A stretch of DNA of 5,955 bases from Clostridia bacterium (GCA_017390825.1 JAFPAK010000273.1:1-5955); one strand, 5' to 3'; shown: positions 1 to 5,955, numbered from the stretch's first letter. A program made the numbers and translations. Notes: generated by a model not told the origin, from the sequence alone.

Positions 1-379
1 GCGTATCGGTAGAATAATTTATAAAAGAAATAGAAGGATAAACAACGAAAAATGCCTTTAAACTTTTGCGGACATTTTCCTCCTCGTTGTATCTGTCAAT
101 ATCGTTACTTGGATTTGATAACAAAATTTCTTCCGAATAGTAAGATGCTATATTTGAAATTTCATAAAGCGCATTTTCAACACTGTGGCTTTTCTGTTCA
201 TTCCGATATTGCTCTGAATCTACAATTTGGTTATTTGCAATTTGCATTAAAAAAGCGTATACTCCAAATATTATAAGCAGTAAGAAAGCAAAGGCAACCG
301 CAAAGGTTGTCTTTTTCTTTTTATAAAGTTTCGTTATCGTCTGTTTAAATTCCGAAATTTTACTTTGCTTTTTAGCCAT
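1..379 (-). CDS. Membrane sensor, probable YesM-type histidine kinase (N-terminal part, cut by left window edge)
   Basis: The frame opens with ATG at 379 and stays open to base 1, giving 126 residues of an incomplete protein. It begins with a Lys-rich cytoplasmic tail (KLYKKKK around residues 17-23). A single hydrophobic helix follows at about residues 25-46 (FAVAFAFLLLIIFGVYAFLM), then a polar, helix-prone extracytoplasmic stretch (ALYEISNIASYYSEEILLS, about 70-88) and the start of a beta-like segment (ISFINYS, about 117-123). This is how YesM-type sensor kinases begin: an N-terminal membrane anchor, then a Cache-like external sensor domain, a second membrane helix, HAMP and a kinase domain. 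The latter parts would lie outside the window. The gene starts 13 bp after the stop of a YesN-type response regulator, with a well-placed Shine-Dalgarno overlapping that stop, so the two are almost certainly cotranscribed. The kinase identity rests on this pairing and on the N-terminal topology. No catalytic motif is visible, and another membrane-anchored protein is possible. Confidence 0.72.
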   Translation of the reverse strand, partial: MAKKQSKISEFKQTITKLYKKKKTTFAVAFAFLLLIIFGVYAFLMQIANNQIVDSEQYRNEQKSHSVENALYEISNIASYYSEEILLSNPSNDIDRYNEEENVRKSLKAFFVVYPSISFINYSTDT

Positions 380-388
380 ATAGTTACA

Positions 389-394
389 CACCTT
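389..394 (-). promoter_or_regulatory. Ribosome binding site of the membrane sensor gene, overlapping the regulator stop
   Basis: On the minus strand AAGGTG lies 9 nt upstream of the ATG at 379. It overlaps the TAA stop (395-393) of the response regulator gene. The arrangement supports the chosen start and suggests translational coupling, which would keep regulator and sensor amounts linked. Confidence 0.7.
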
Positions 395-1766
395 AATTCA
401 TATTTATATATTCTGTGGGTAACATACCGGTTGCTTCTTTAAAGTTTTTTCGGAAAGAGCGCGTATCATAATATCCAACCCGAGCAGCAACATCTTCAAC
501 GGTCATCCCTTTGCACAACAGCTCCTTTGCCCTTCCAATGCGCAAATTCAGCAGATACTCCTTAAACAGCAAGCCGGTTTCTTTCTTAAAAATTTGACTT
601 AGATGCGATGTTTTAATATTAAATTTATCTGCAACAGATGCCAAAGAGACTTCCGTTCCGTAATGAGTATCCAAATATTGCTTTACCGAGCTGATAATCT
701 GCGTGCTGCGCCCTAAAGAAAGAATTATAGTATCATTTATCTTATCCAAAAACTTTCGCCGCTGTATAGCAGAATATTCATTGCAATCCGCCAACCGATC
801 TTCCGAAAGAAATGTATCCAGAACGCCGCCAATATTTTCCCGGATGTACCTAAGCCAATTAAGCCAGACTTGTTTCTTGAAATTCGCTGCTATCTTATCA
901 AGCAAAGCATTTTTGGCATTGCCGTCTCCCTCACACAAACTGGACATATATTGTGTAAACAATTTTAAATAAAGTACCTCATAGTGAAAAACAGTAATAT
1001 CACTGTACATATTGAAAAAGGAAGTATGCTTATTTTTAAAATTAAAGTGTTTATCAAAAATTTCTCCTAAATATTCTTTTGCCTTGTTTTTATCTACGGT
1101 ATTAAAAAACACAAAATAGGTATATGTTCCATCCCTGACATCAACTAAAATCAAGCAATAATCCTTATCACAAATAAAGTCTGTATCGTTTAAATTCTCG
1201 CTTTGAATAGGATCAGCAGAAAATTTTACGCATGCACAGCAATTGTTTGCAGCATCAAAATCACAGACATCATTAAGTATTGTAATCAGTTCCTGCGAGA
1301 GTATATTCTCATGTGTTAATGTCAAAAGATGTTTTCTTAAAAGGAAGCACTTGCGGATTAACTCCTCGTTATTCTGTGTTTTTTGTATTTCACGCAGTCT
1401 TGTCTGAGCGTTTTTGATAGCCGCACGAAGTTCAGGAAAAGAAATTGGTTTGCAGATATAATTTGTAACATTAACCGAAATGGCACGCTTAGCATATTCA
1501 AAATCGCGGTAACCGCTGATAATGATTACCTGTGTGTTCAATGTGTTCTGTGCTACAAATTCGGCTATGTCAAGACCGTCTTTCAGTGGCATACATATAT
1601 CTGTGACTATGATATCTACATAATCCTGCACGATATGCTCCAACACCTGTTGACCGTTAGTATACACACCGACAACAGATATATCTTTAAAATTCATATG
1701 GATATATTCCTGCAGACCGCTGCGAATCGACATTTCATCATCCGCAATAATCATTTTAAACTGCAT
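393..1766 (-). CDS. Two-component response regulator, receiver + AraC-type DNA-binding domain (YesN-like)
   Basis: From the preferred start this is a 457-residue cytoplasmic transcription regulator. Residues 1 to about 120 are a CheY-like receiver. The acidic pair is in IIADDE (D9, D10), the phospho-acceptor Asp in VTDICMPLKDG (D56), the conserved Ser in ISGYRDFEYAKRA (S84) and the Lys in CKPISFPEL (K106). A long central region (about 125-350) has no obvious motif, as is common in YesN proteins. The last 100 residues or so hold two helix-turn-helix motifs of the AraC family: SLASVADKFNIKTSHLSQIF and TVEDVAARVGYYDTRSFRKN, followed by the typical TGMLPTEY end. Phosphorylation by the downstream membrane sensor would activate DNA binding, and regulators of this type usually control carbohydrate uptake or degradation genes. 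An in-frame ATG at 1793 would add nine residues, but it has no Shine-Dalgarno. The ATG at 1766 has one and begins at the usual position relative to the receiver. Its targets are not known; the adjacent dockerin protein gene is a natural candidate. Confidence 0.93.
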   Translation of the reverse strand: MQFKMIIADDEMSIRSGLQEYIHMNFKDISVVGVYTNGQQVLEHIVQDYVDIIVTDICMPLKDGLDIAEFVAQNTLNTQVIIISGYRDFEYAKRAISVNVTNYICKPISFPELRAAIKNAQTRLREIQKTQNNEELIRKCFLLRKHLLTLTHENILSQELITILNDVCDFDAANNCCACVKFSADPIQSENLNDTDFICDKDYCLILVDVRDGTYTYFVFFNTVDKNKAKEYLGEIFDKHFNFKNKHTSFFNMYSDITVFHYEVLYLKLFTQYMSSLCEGDGNAKNALLDKIAANFKKQVWLNWLRYIRENIGGVLDTFLSEDRLADCNEYSAIQRRKFLDKINDTIILSLGRSTQIISSVKQYLDTHYGTEVSLASVADKFNIKTSHLSQIFKKETGLLFKEYLLNLRIGRAKELLCKGMTVEDVAARVGYYDTRSFRKNFKEATGMLPTEYINMN

Positions 1767-1776
1767 AACCACCAGA

Positions 1777-1782
1777 TCCTTT
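1777..1782 (-). promoter_or_regulatory. Ribosome binding site that decides the start of the response regulator
   Basis: On the minus strand AAAGGA lies 10 nt upstream of the ATG at 1766. The alternative ATG at 1793 is preceded by an A/T-rich stretch with no purine-rich site, so 1766 is preferred. A GGTGG at 1773-1769 is only 2 nt from the start and too close to serve. Confidence 0.6.
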
Positions 1783-1797
1783 TCGATAATCATTTGA

Positions 1798-1826
1798 ATT
1801 AAACAGACTAACTTTTGTGAAAATCA
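1798..1826 (-). promoter_or_regulatory. Weak candidate promoter of the regulator-sensor operon
   Basis: On the minus strand TTTAAT (1803-1798) matches the -10 consensus at five of six positions. The hexamer TGATTT at 1826-1821, with a 17-nt spacer, is a poor -35. Transcription from here would start near 1791, giving a leader of about 25 nt to the ATG at 1766 and excluding the ATG at 1793. A weak -35 is compatible with an activator-dependent promoter. This is a consensus match by eye only. Confidence 0.3.
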
Positions 1827-1829
1827 GTT

Positions 1830-1848
1830 GCCAAATCAAAGATTTGGC
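1830..1848. repeat. Perfect inverted repeat upstream of the regulator operon, possible operator
   Basis: The sequence GCCAAATC-AAA-GATTTGGC has two perfectly complementary 8-bp arms around a 3-nt centre. It sits just upstream of the candidate promoter, its centre about 48 bp before the predicted transcript start. No T-run follows on either strand at a terminator-like distance, so a protein-binding dyad is more likely than a terminator. If transcription begins further upstream it could instead form an RNA hairpin in the leader. AraC-type regulators more often bind direct repeats, so which protein would bind is not known. Confidence 0.5.
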
Positions 1849-1899
1849 GGCAAAATTAAGTGCTTTCACTTTTTTGCTGTTCTATTACCGTTATAAAAC

Positions 1900-1932
1900 G
1901 TTCGGGCAAAAGAATGATTCTTTTGCCCGAAC
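1900..1932 (-). terminator. Intrinsic terminator after the dockerin protein gene
   Basis: A perfect 15-bp stem (arms GTTCGGGCAAAAGAA and TTCTTTTGCCCGAAC) closes over a 3-nt loop and starts 8 nt after the TAA at 1943-1941. Read on the minus strand it is followed by GTTTTATAA, a short T-run. On the plus strand it is followed by an A-rich stretch, so the direction fits the large minus-strand gene. It likely separates that gene's transcript from the regulator operon, although the short T-run could allow some read-through. Confidence 0.8.
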
Positions 1933-1940
1933 TAAAAATA

Positions 1941-4900
1941 TTAATACGGGCCTAGCCACTCGTCACTGTCACTACTATCCTGAGAGGAGGAAGATTGTGG
2001 CGGATCTTGCGAAGACGTTTCACCCGAAGAGCTTTCAGAAGATGATTCCCCATCCGCAGAAGACTCGTTAGAAGATGTATCCTTGGAAGAAGTGTTGTTG
2101 GAAGAGGTATCATCAGGAGAAGATGTATCACCTGATGATGACATATCTGAAGATGTTTCCTCCGAAGTATCCGACGAGCTGCTACCATGTGTAGGATCAG
2201 AGCCTATAACTACTTTTCCTATCAAATACTGTCTGATCATAGCTGAATCAACCACGGAAATCTTACCGTCTGCATTGGTGTCCGCTCGTTTAAGCTGATC
2301 GGATGTAAGCTCCAGCCTACCAGCAAGATACAACTTAATCATAGTACTGTCCTTCAAGGAAATCTCGCCGTCAGCATCCACATCCCCCAACTTCATACCC
2401 TCATCGGACTCATAATAAGTTTTCAGCAGCATCAGCTTTACATAGCCTTGCTCATTTTTTGCGCTTGCCATTGCCGTGGGATAATCATACGGTGTGCTTA
2501 CATTATCGAATGTATTATTATATATCAATACCGAATCTATATAATTCGCATTACCAACTATCTTTATTCCCAGCGAGGAATCCGATATATTGTTTTGATC
2601 AATAACCATATCCCGCACGGATTTAACGTTTTGAGCCTCAATGAGAATACGGAAATTATCCGTCAAGGTATTGTTGCGAAGCACGGTAGCCGTTGATGTG
2701 TTTGTAAGTCCGCTAGCTCGAACGCGTAACACCGAACATCCTGAACTATCTAACACGCCGCCGGCATGGAAGAAATAACCGTCATATAAATTGTTATTGG
2801 TAAGAGAATTGAACCAGTTAGGTGAATCATCAAACGCCCACAAAGAAATACCTTGCATATTGTATACCGTATTTGAATCAAATACCGCACCGCATAATGT
2901 ACCATATGTGCCAATGGTAGAACCCTCTGTTGCTTCAGTACCTACAAATCGAAGATCTACACGGTAATCGTGTATACATACTCTGGAATTCCGGTTAGGC
3001 TCCACAACAAAAGGAGAATCAATAATCAAATTATTCTCGTAGCTCGCAATGATCTTTCTTACCTGACATACGCCGTTGCCCTCCAGAACATAGAGGCCTT
3101 TTCCCTGCCAGTAATTGGCGGTGTAGCTTTGTCCCGTGACAATCTGGTAGGTCGTTTCATTAACTTTTTTAATAGAACCGTCTCGTTTTACGCCATAGTA
3201 GGGAGAACCGTCGGTTGTAAACAACTCACGGTTGTTTGTAATATTGGTACTCAGCTTATTATTACCCCAGTAAGACTTGTTAAAAGAGCCATAGGCACCG
3301 AAACCATATCTGAGAGTATCATTATTTTCAAAAACAGACTCCATCAGTGTAAAAGCGGAGAAACCGCCATATGTAGCAAAGAAAATGTTATCCGAAATAT
3401 CGGACTTGTAATATTTGCCACCACCAAATCCCCCTAAATAGGCTGTCATTTCATTGTTATACAGCTGATAATTTGTAACCTCACAACTTCCCATGGATAT
3501 TACGGGAGTTGAAAAACTGCGCGCCTCCTGCAGAGCATAATACTGCATTTCCTGAGTTGTAAGATAATCTGTTCTTGCACAATAATTACCGTCAGTAATG
3601 GTACCCGAATGCGGGCTGGTTTGAATATATAAATCGTGAATATAAATATTCTCGGTCTTGGAGGCGAAGGTTTTAATAATTTTACCGACACGAGCCGCAT
3701 AAAATGCCAAATCACAGATTTCTACATTTCCGTCAATTGAAAGCATTGCATCAGGAAAGTCCTCCCAATCCCAATTGTACGGAGTTATTACAATTTTAGA
3801 GTTTGTACGGCCGTCACCCTTAAATACAACACCTTCGGGTATTGCAATTGTATGAATAATGCGGTAAATACCGATAGGCAGATACACCACACCGCCGCCG
3901 TTTGCCGCAGCAGCAGCCAACGCATTCACAATGGCAGGTGTATCGTTATGCTGCCCGTCTCCCACAGCACCGTATTTGGTAACATCAAATACTTCTTTTT
4001 TCCATGCATCGCGTGGGTCAGCACCAATGGTGATCGATATCGGCTTAGCCCAAGCGGTAGTATCACCGTAGCCATTATAAACCGTAAATTCATAAGTACC
4101 GTAGGTTATATTCTCGGGAACTTTTGCAGTAACCGAATACTGACTTTGCACCTCGGTAATTTCACAATGATAGACTGTGCCGTCAGATGCTTTCAGCTGT
4201 GCTTTTACATTCATATCAGCAATTGCGGCAGAATCGGAAACAGGAACTGTGCCGGACATTTTAGCTGCAAGATTAGAACCTATTGCACGAACTGTGCCTC
4301 CTGGAGTTGCGATTTCGCCCTGATCACCCACCAGAGCACTCATTGTAGGAACATTTATATACACATACTTATCATCAGCATAGACATTCTTGGGTGTGAA
4401 CTTTACTGCATAAATGCCCTCTTCCAAATCTTCCGGTACAATAAACTTAACAGCGTTTTCACTGCCCTGAACGATAGGTACTTGAATCGGTGTACCGATA
4501 AAGTGTGCCGCAGGGTCGGAAGCTGAAGTGTAATTTGCCTCGGATGCCTTCTCGTAGTAAGAATCTAACAGAATATATTCTGCCTGTGCAGTTGCAAGGT
4601 CAGCCTCACTCAAATCGGATAAACGAACCAATTCTACCTTGCGGATATTTGCAAAAAGGTTTTCACCGTAAAGTACAGCTACATTTCCGGGTCTCAGCCA
4701 AGTATTCCCCTGATAGTAAACTTGCGGAGTATCAACCGTAACATCCTCATCCCAATCTCCTTGCTGGAAAGTAACAGTTATATCATCATACCAGCATTTG
4801 CAGGTCTGTGAGTTATGTGCCGAGGTTCCCGCAAGAACAAGTCTGGCTTTCGGGTGTAGCAGGCGGTCACTCACAGAGCCCACGGTATCAGGATCACTGT

Positions 4901-5955
4901 CCGACCATATCATAAGATTACACTGCAATGCTTTAGGATCATAATCAATATCTATCGTAAACCAATCCTGACAGTTGATAGCAGGAAAAGTGCCTGCACC
5001 GGACGCCGCCGATACACCGTCTATGCAGCGCTCAATACGCCAAGAATATTCTTCTTCTATATGTCTGAAAATATAAATTCTTGACCAGTTATCCTCGTCT
5101 ACATACGAATAATACACCGGAGTTCCGTTCATAATTCCAATAGAATCATCTAATTTCATATGTAATGTCACATGAGACATGGAAGCTTTATCCGGCCATA
5201 AGAAGCTGCGGGGTGTCCACTCACCGTCATTTGAAGTAACCTCGAGAATGTGGTTATCACCTTCGGTAACGACCTTAAGGTTATTCTTTACGCCGCCTTT
5301 TATCTTTTTCCAGCAGTCCAAAGCATAATTGCCTTCAAAATCCTCTTCAAGGGTATAAGGCAAACGCACTTGAGACATGCCGATTTGCTCCATAATTTCT
5401 AAATCTTCAATGCGCTCAAGCAATTGATTTAAAAGTTCTAATTCTGTTGTCAAGGATTGCTGGGCTGCAAACGGCAGCTTGTTAAATGCGTCTATAGCAG
5501 CATTTACAGCAGCTTTATCCGATGTCGCCACTGTTTTCTCTGTCAGACTCAAAACAGCGGCATAATCAGAGGTGTATTGCTCGGCATAGCCATCTGCAGT
5601 TGCAAGAAAACTATAGGATAAATCATCCAGAAATACATAGGCATGCTTTGATAACTTATAAGCAACCCGTTCCGAAGTTAAATCTACCTGCGGTTCGCTG
5701 ACATTTTGCATCGTACCGTTTACATTTTGATAAAATATGGAAGAGGATTGCTTCAAAACAACAGACGCCGACCGTCCGTCATCATAAGAAAGGGTAAATT
5801 TCACAGCATCTTCACTGTAGGCAAGTTCAAAATTCACCCATTCTGTTACTGTATTAGTAAGACCAAACTGTCCGTTACCAACTTTAACAATTGAAGCTCC
5901 GCTTTTATCAGTATACCCCTCTATAGATGCATACTGAATATAAGCCCATTCATTA
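1941..5955 (-). CDS. Large multidomain dockerin-bearing protein with pectate-lyase-like beta-helix (5' end outside the window)
   Basis: The visible 1337 residues end at TAA 1943-1941 and are open to the right edge. A GTG at 5837 is internal: the 39 codons upstream of it have no stop and continue a beta domain. Domains by visible residue: 1 to about 116, end of a jelly roll; about 130-186, helical spacer; about 204-397, second jelly roll; about 407-536 and 537-645, Ig/TIG-like; about 654-1164, right-handed beta-helix opening with the Pectate_lyase_3 hallmark FDVTKYGAVGDG; 1189-1250, type I dockerin; 1251-1337, Ser/Asp-rich tail. The family contains extracellular lyases, hydrolases, epimerases and binding proteins acting on pectin and other acidic or complex glycans. 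The dockerin implies docking to a cohesin on a scaffoldin or cell surface. A signal peptide is expected but lies outside. I cannot assign catalytic residues or substrate, so enzymatic activity is not proven. The adjacent two-component system suggests glycan-responsive control. Confidence 0.93.
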   Translation of the reverse strand, partial: NEWAYIQYASIEGYTDKSGASIVKVGNGQFGLTNTVTEWVNFELAYSEDAVKFTLSYDDGRSASVVLKQSSSIFYQNVNGTMQNVSEPQVDLTSERVAYKLSKHAYVFLDDLSYSFLATADGYAEQYTSDYAAVLSLTEKTVATSDKAAVNAAIDAFNKLPFAAQQSLTTELELLNQLLERIEDLEIMEQIGMSQVRLPYTLEEDFEGNYALDCWKKIKGGVKNNLKVVTEGDNHILEVTSNDGEWTPRSFLWPDKASMSHVTLHMKLDDSIGIMNGTPVYYSYVDEDNWSRIYIFRHIEEEYSWRIERCIDGVSAASGAGTFPAINCQDWFTIDIDYDPKALQCNLMIWSDSDPDTVGSVSDRLLHPKARLVLAGTSAHNSQTCKCWYDDITVTFQQGDWDEDVTVDTPQVYYQGNTWLRPGNVAVLYGENLFANIRKVELVRLSDLSEADLATAQAEYILLDSYYEKASEANYTSASDPAAHFIGTPIQVPIVQGSENAVKFIVPEDLEEGIYAVKFTPKNVYADDKYVYINVPTMSALVGDQGEIATPGGTVRAIGSNLAAKMSGTVPVSDSAAIADMNVKAQLKASDGTVYHCEITEVQSQYSVTAKVPENITYGTYEFTVYNGYGDTTAWAKPISITIGADPRDAWKKEVFDVTKYGAVGDGQHNDTPAIVNALAAAAANGGGVVYLPIGIYRIIHTIAIPEGVVFKGDGRTNSKIVITPYNWDWEDFPDAMLSIDGNVEICDLAFYAARVGKIIKTFASKTENIYIHDLYIQTSPHSGTITDGNYCARTDYLTTQEMQYYALQEARSFSTPVISMGSCEVTNYQLYNNEMTAYLGGFGGGKYYKSDISDNIFFATYGGFSAFTLMESVFENNDTLRYGFGAYGSFNKSYWGNNKLSTNITNNRELFTTDGSPYYGVKRDGSIKKVNETTYQIVTGQSYTANYWQGKGLYVLEGNGVCQVRKIIASYENNLIIDSPFVVEPNRNSRVCIHDYRVDLRFVGTEATEGSTIGTYGTLCGAVFDSNTVYNMQGISLWAFDDSPNWFNSLTNNNLYDGYFFHAGGVLDSSGCSVLRVRASGLTNTSTATVLRNNTLTDNFRILIEAQNVKSVRDMVIDQNNISDSSLGIKIVGNANYIDSVLIYNNTFDNVSTPYDYPTAMASAKNEQGYVKLMLLKTYYESDEGMKLGDVDADGEISLKDSTMIKLYLAGRLELTSDQLKRADTNADGKISVVDSAMIRQYLIGKVVIGSDPTHGSSSSDTSEETSSDMSSSGDTSSPDDTSSNNTSSKDTSSNESSADGESSSESSSGETSSQDPPQSSSSQDSSDSDEWLGPY
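1944..2204 (-). other. Low-complexity Ser/Asp-rich tail after the dockerin
   Basis: The last 87 residues are disordered and strongly biased: among the final 80 there are 35 Ser, 7 Thr, 18 Asp/Glu and a single Lys. Short units such as DTSSPDDTSSNNTSSKDTSS recur. It ends in DEWLGPY without an LPXTG motif, membrane helix or basic tail, so it is not a standard sortase anchor. It could be a glycosylated or flexible extension. Confidence 0.85.
2205..2390 (-). other. Domain: type I dockerin
   Basis: Two calcium-binding repeats are intact: DVDADGEISLKD and DTNADGKISVVD, each with Asp/Asn at loop positions 1, 3, 5, Ser at 9 and Asp at 12. Each is followed by the F-helix pattern (STMIKLYLAG and SAMIRQYLIG). 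The spacing between repeats (about 34 residues start to start) is normal. The dockerin would bind a cohesin module and so place the protein in a cellulosome-like complex or on the cell surface. Confidence 0.93.
2463..3995 (-). other. Domain: Pectate_lyase_3-type right-handed beta-helix
   Basis: The domain opens with FDVTKYGAVGDGQHNDTPAI, then NGGGVVYLPIGIYRI and IPEGVVFKGDGRTNS, which is the standard start of this superfamily. Later coils carry repeated Asn-rich turns at near-regular spacing, such as VFENNDT, YWGNNKL, SLTNNNLYDG, VLRNNTLTDN, VIDQNNIS and LIYNNTFDN. A loop region (about visible residues 940-998) contains GNGVCQVRKIIASYENNLII and VVEPNRNSR, a segment also seen in other large beta-helix proteins. 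The fold is clear; substrate and catalytic residues are not. Confidence 0.88.
4020..4736 (-). other. Domains: two Ig/TIG-like beta sandwiches
   Basis: Two consecutive strand-rich units show the TIG pattern. The first has LRPGNVAVLYGENLF and ends VPEDLEEGIYAVKFTPKN. The second has ATPGGTVRAIGSNLA and ends VPENITYGTYEFTVYNGYGD. Both carry 'PG...hydrophobic-x-G-x-N-L' early and 'hP-E-x-hxxGxYxhxh' late, so they are divergent copies of one fold. They link the carbohydrate-binding part to the beta-helix. Confidence 0.65.
4764..5345 (-). other. Domain: second concanavalin-like jelly roll
   Basis: Visible residues about 204-397 run from an EDFEGN-type opening, through strands such as HILEVTSNDGEW, VTLHMKLDD and WFTIDIDYD, to the closing WYDDITVTF. 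The opening (acidic-Phe-Glu-Gly/Asn) and closing signatures are typical of LamG/3-keto-disaccharide-hydrolase-like folds in secreted glycan-active proteins. A carbohydrate-binding role is likely but not shown. Confidence 0.6.
5397..5567 (-). other. Domain: short helical spacer of the surface-protein type
   Basis: About 57 residues are predicted to be all-helical: VLSLTEKTVATSDKAAVNAA, then AFNKLPFAAQQSLTTELELL and a final helix RIEDLE. The order 'DKxxVxxAxxAxxxLxxxxQxxL...LxxxxxxIxxLE' resembles small three-helix modules repeated in Gram-positive cell-surface and S-layer proteins (FIVAR-like). Here it is a single divergent copy between two jelly rolls and probably acts as a spacer. Confidence 0.5.
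5607..5955 (-). other. Domain: first concanavalin-like jelly roll (C-terminal part)
   Basis: This stretch is strand-rich, with WVNFELAYSEDAVKFTLSYDDG (around visible residues 39-60) matching the usual 'W-x-x-hydrophobic ... small ligand loop' pattern. It ends with YVFLDDLSYSF. The ending resembles the last strand of LamG-like and related jelly-roll domains, and resembles the end of the second jelly roll in this same protein (WYDDITVTF). Such domains usually bind carbohydrate. The assignment is by pattern only, and the N-terminal half is outside the window. Confidence 0.5.

Noticed and set aside
52..276. Plus-strand open frame of 74 codons near the left edge
   Set aside because: The minus strand carries a better candidate here: a frame with a Shine-Dalgarno, a membrane helix and operon spacing. 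The plus-strand frame is its complement.
1383..1802. Plus-strand open frame of 139 codons
   Set aside because: It is antisense to the receiver domain of the response regulator, whose motifs are all intact; no ribosome binding site or domain is seen.
1858..1871. Small hairpin AAGTG-CTTT-CACTT followed by T residues on the plus strand
   Set aside because: The stem has only 5 bp, is A/T-rich, and no plus-strand gene ends here, so it is not called a terminator.
1994..2180. Repetitive GAAGATG/GTATC-like stretch that could be taken for a DNA repeat array
   Set aside because: The repetition is irregular and follows from the Ser/Asp/Thr codons of the protein tail. There is no constant repeat and spacer, so it is neither a CRISPR nor a tandem DNA array.
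2970..3437. Plus-strand open frame of 155 codons
   Set aside because: It is antisense to the beta-helix domain and has no features of its own.
3852..4526. Plus-strand open frame of 224 codons
   Set aside because: It lies wholly antisense to the beta-helix and TIG-like region of the large gene, has no Shine-Dalgarno, and its translation is Cys/Ile/Arg-rich without recognisable motifs. It is a shadow of the minus-strand codons.
1..5955. Mobile elements, tRNA or rRNA genes, phage functions
   Set aside because: No transposase or integrase motif, terminal inverted repeat, target duplication or structural RNA pattern was seen. Phage tailspikes share the beta-helix fold, but the dockerin and TIG-like domains argue against a phage protein.

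Overview
The window looks like chromosomal DNA from an anaerobic Firmicute of the class Clostridia, probably a gut or biomass-degrading Ruminococcaceae/Oscillospiraceae-type organism. The evidence is a type I dockerin on a large secreted-type polysaccharide-acting protein, a YesN-type (receiver + AraC) response regulator, and moderately AT-rich DNA with Gram-positive style Shine-Dalgarno sites. The taxon is inferred; there is no rRNA or marker gene here. All three genes lie on the minus strand, so transcription runs from right to left.

Right two thirds (1941-5955): one very large open frame that is cut by the right edge. The visible 1337 residues form a multidomain protein. In order they are the end of a first concanavalin-like jelly roll, a short helical spacer, a second jelly roll, two Ig/TIG-like beta domains, a right-handed beta-helix of the Pectate_lyase_3 superfamily, a type I dockerin, and an 87-residue Ser/Asp-rich tail after the dockerin. 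The frame is open to the window edge, so the true start and any signal peptide are outside. A perfect 15-bp hairpin (1900-1932) just after its stop is a likely terminator.

Gap 1767-1940 (174 bp): it contains that terminator, a separate perfect 8-bp inverted repeat (1830-1848), a weak candidate promoter, and the ribosome binding site of the next gene.

Left third (1-1766): a two-gene signalling operon. The response regulator (stop at 393) is followed after 13 bp by the start of a membrane protein (ATG at 379) whose Shine-Dalgarno overlaps the regulator's stop. That protein has a short basic cytoplasmic tail, one membrane helix and the beginning of an extracytoplasmic domain, and then runs off the left edge. 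It is most likely the cognate YesM-type sensor histidine kinase. A reasonable model is that the kinase senses an extracellular glycan or breakdown product and the regulator controls nearby carbohydrate genes, perhaps including the dockerin protein. This is inference from adjacency.

I saw no RNA genes, mobile elements, CRISPR arrays or phage genes. The most unusual points are the domain layout of the large protein and its acidic, serine-rich extension after the dockerin.
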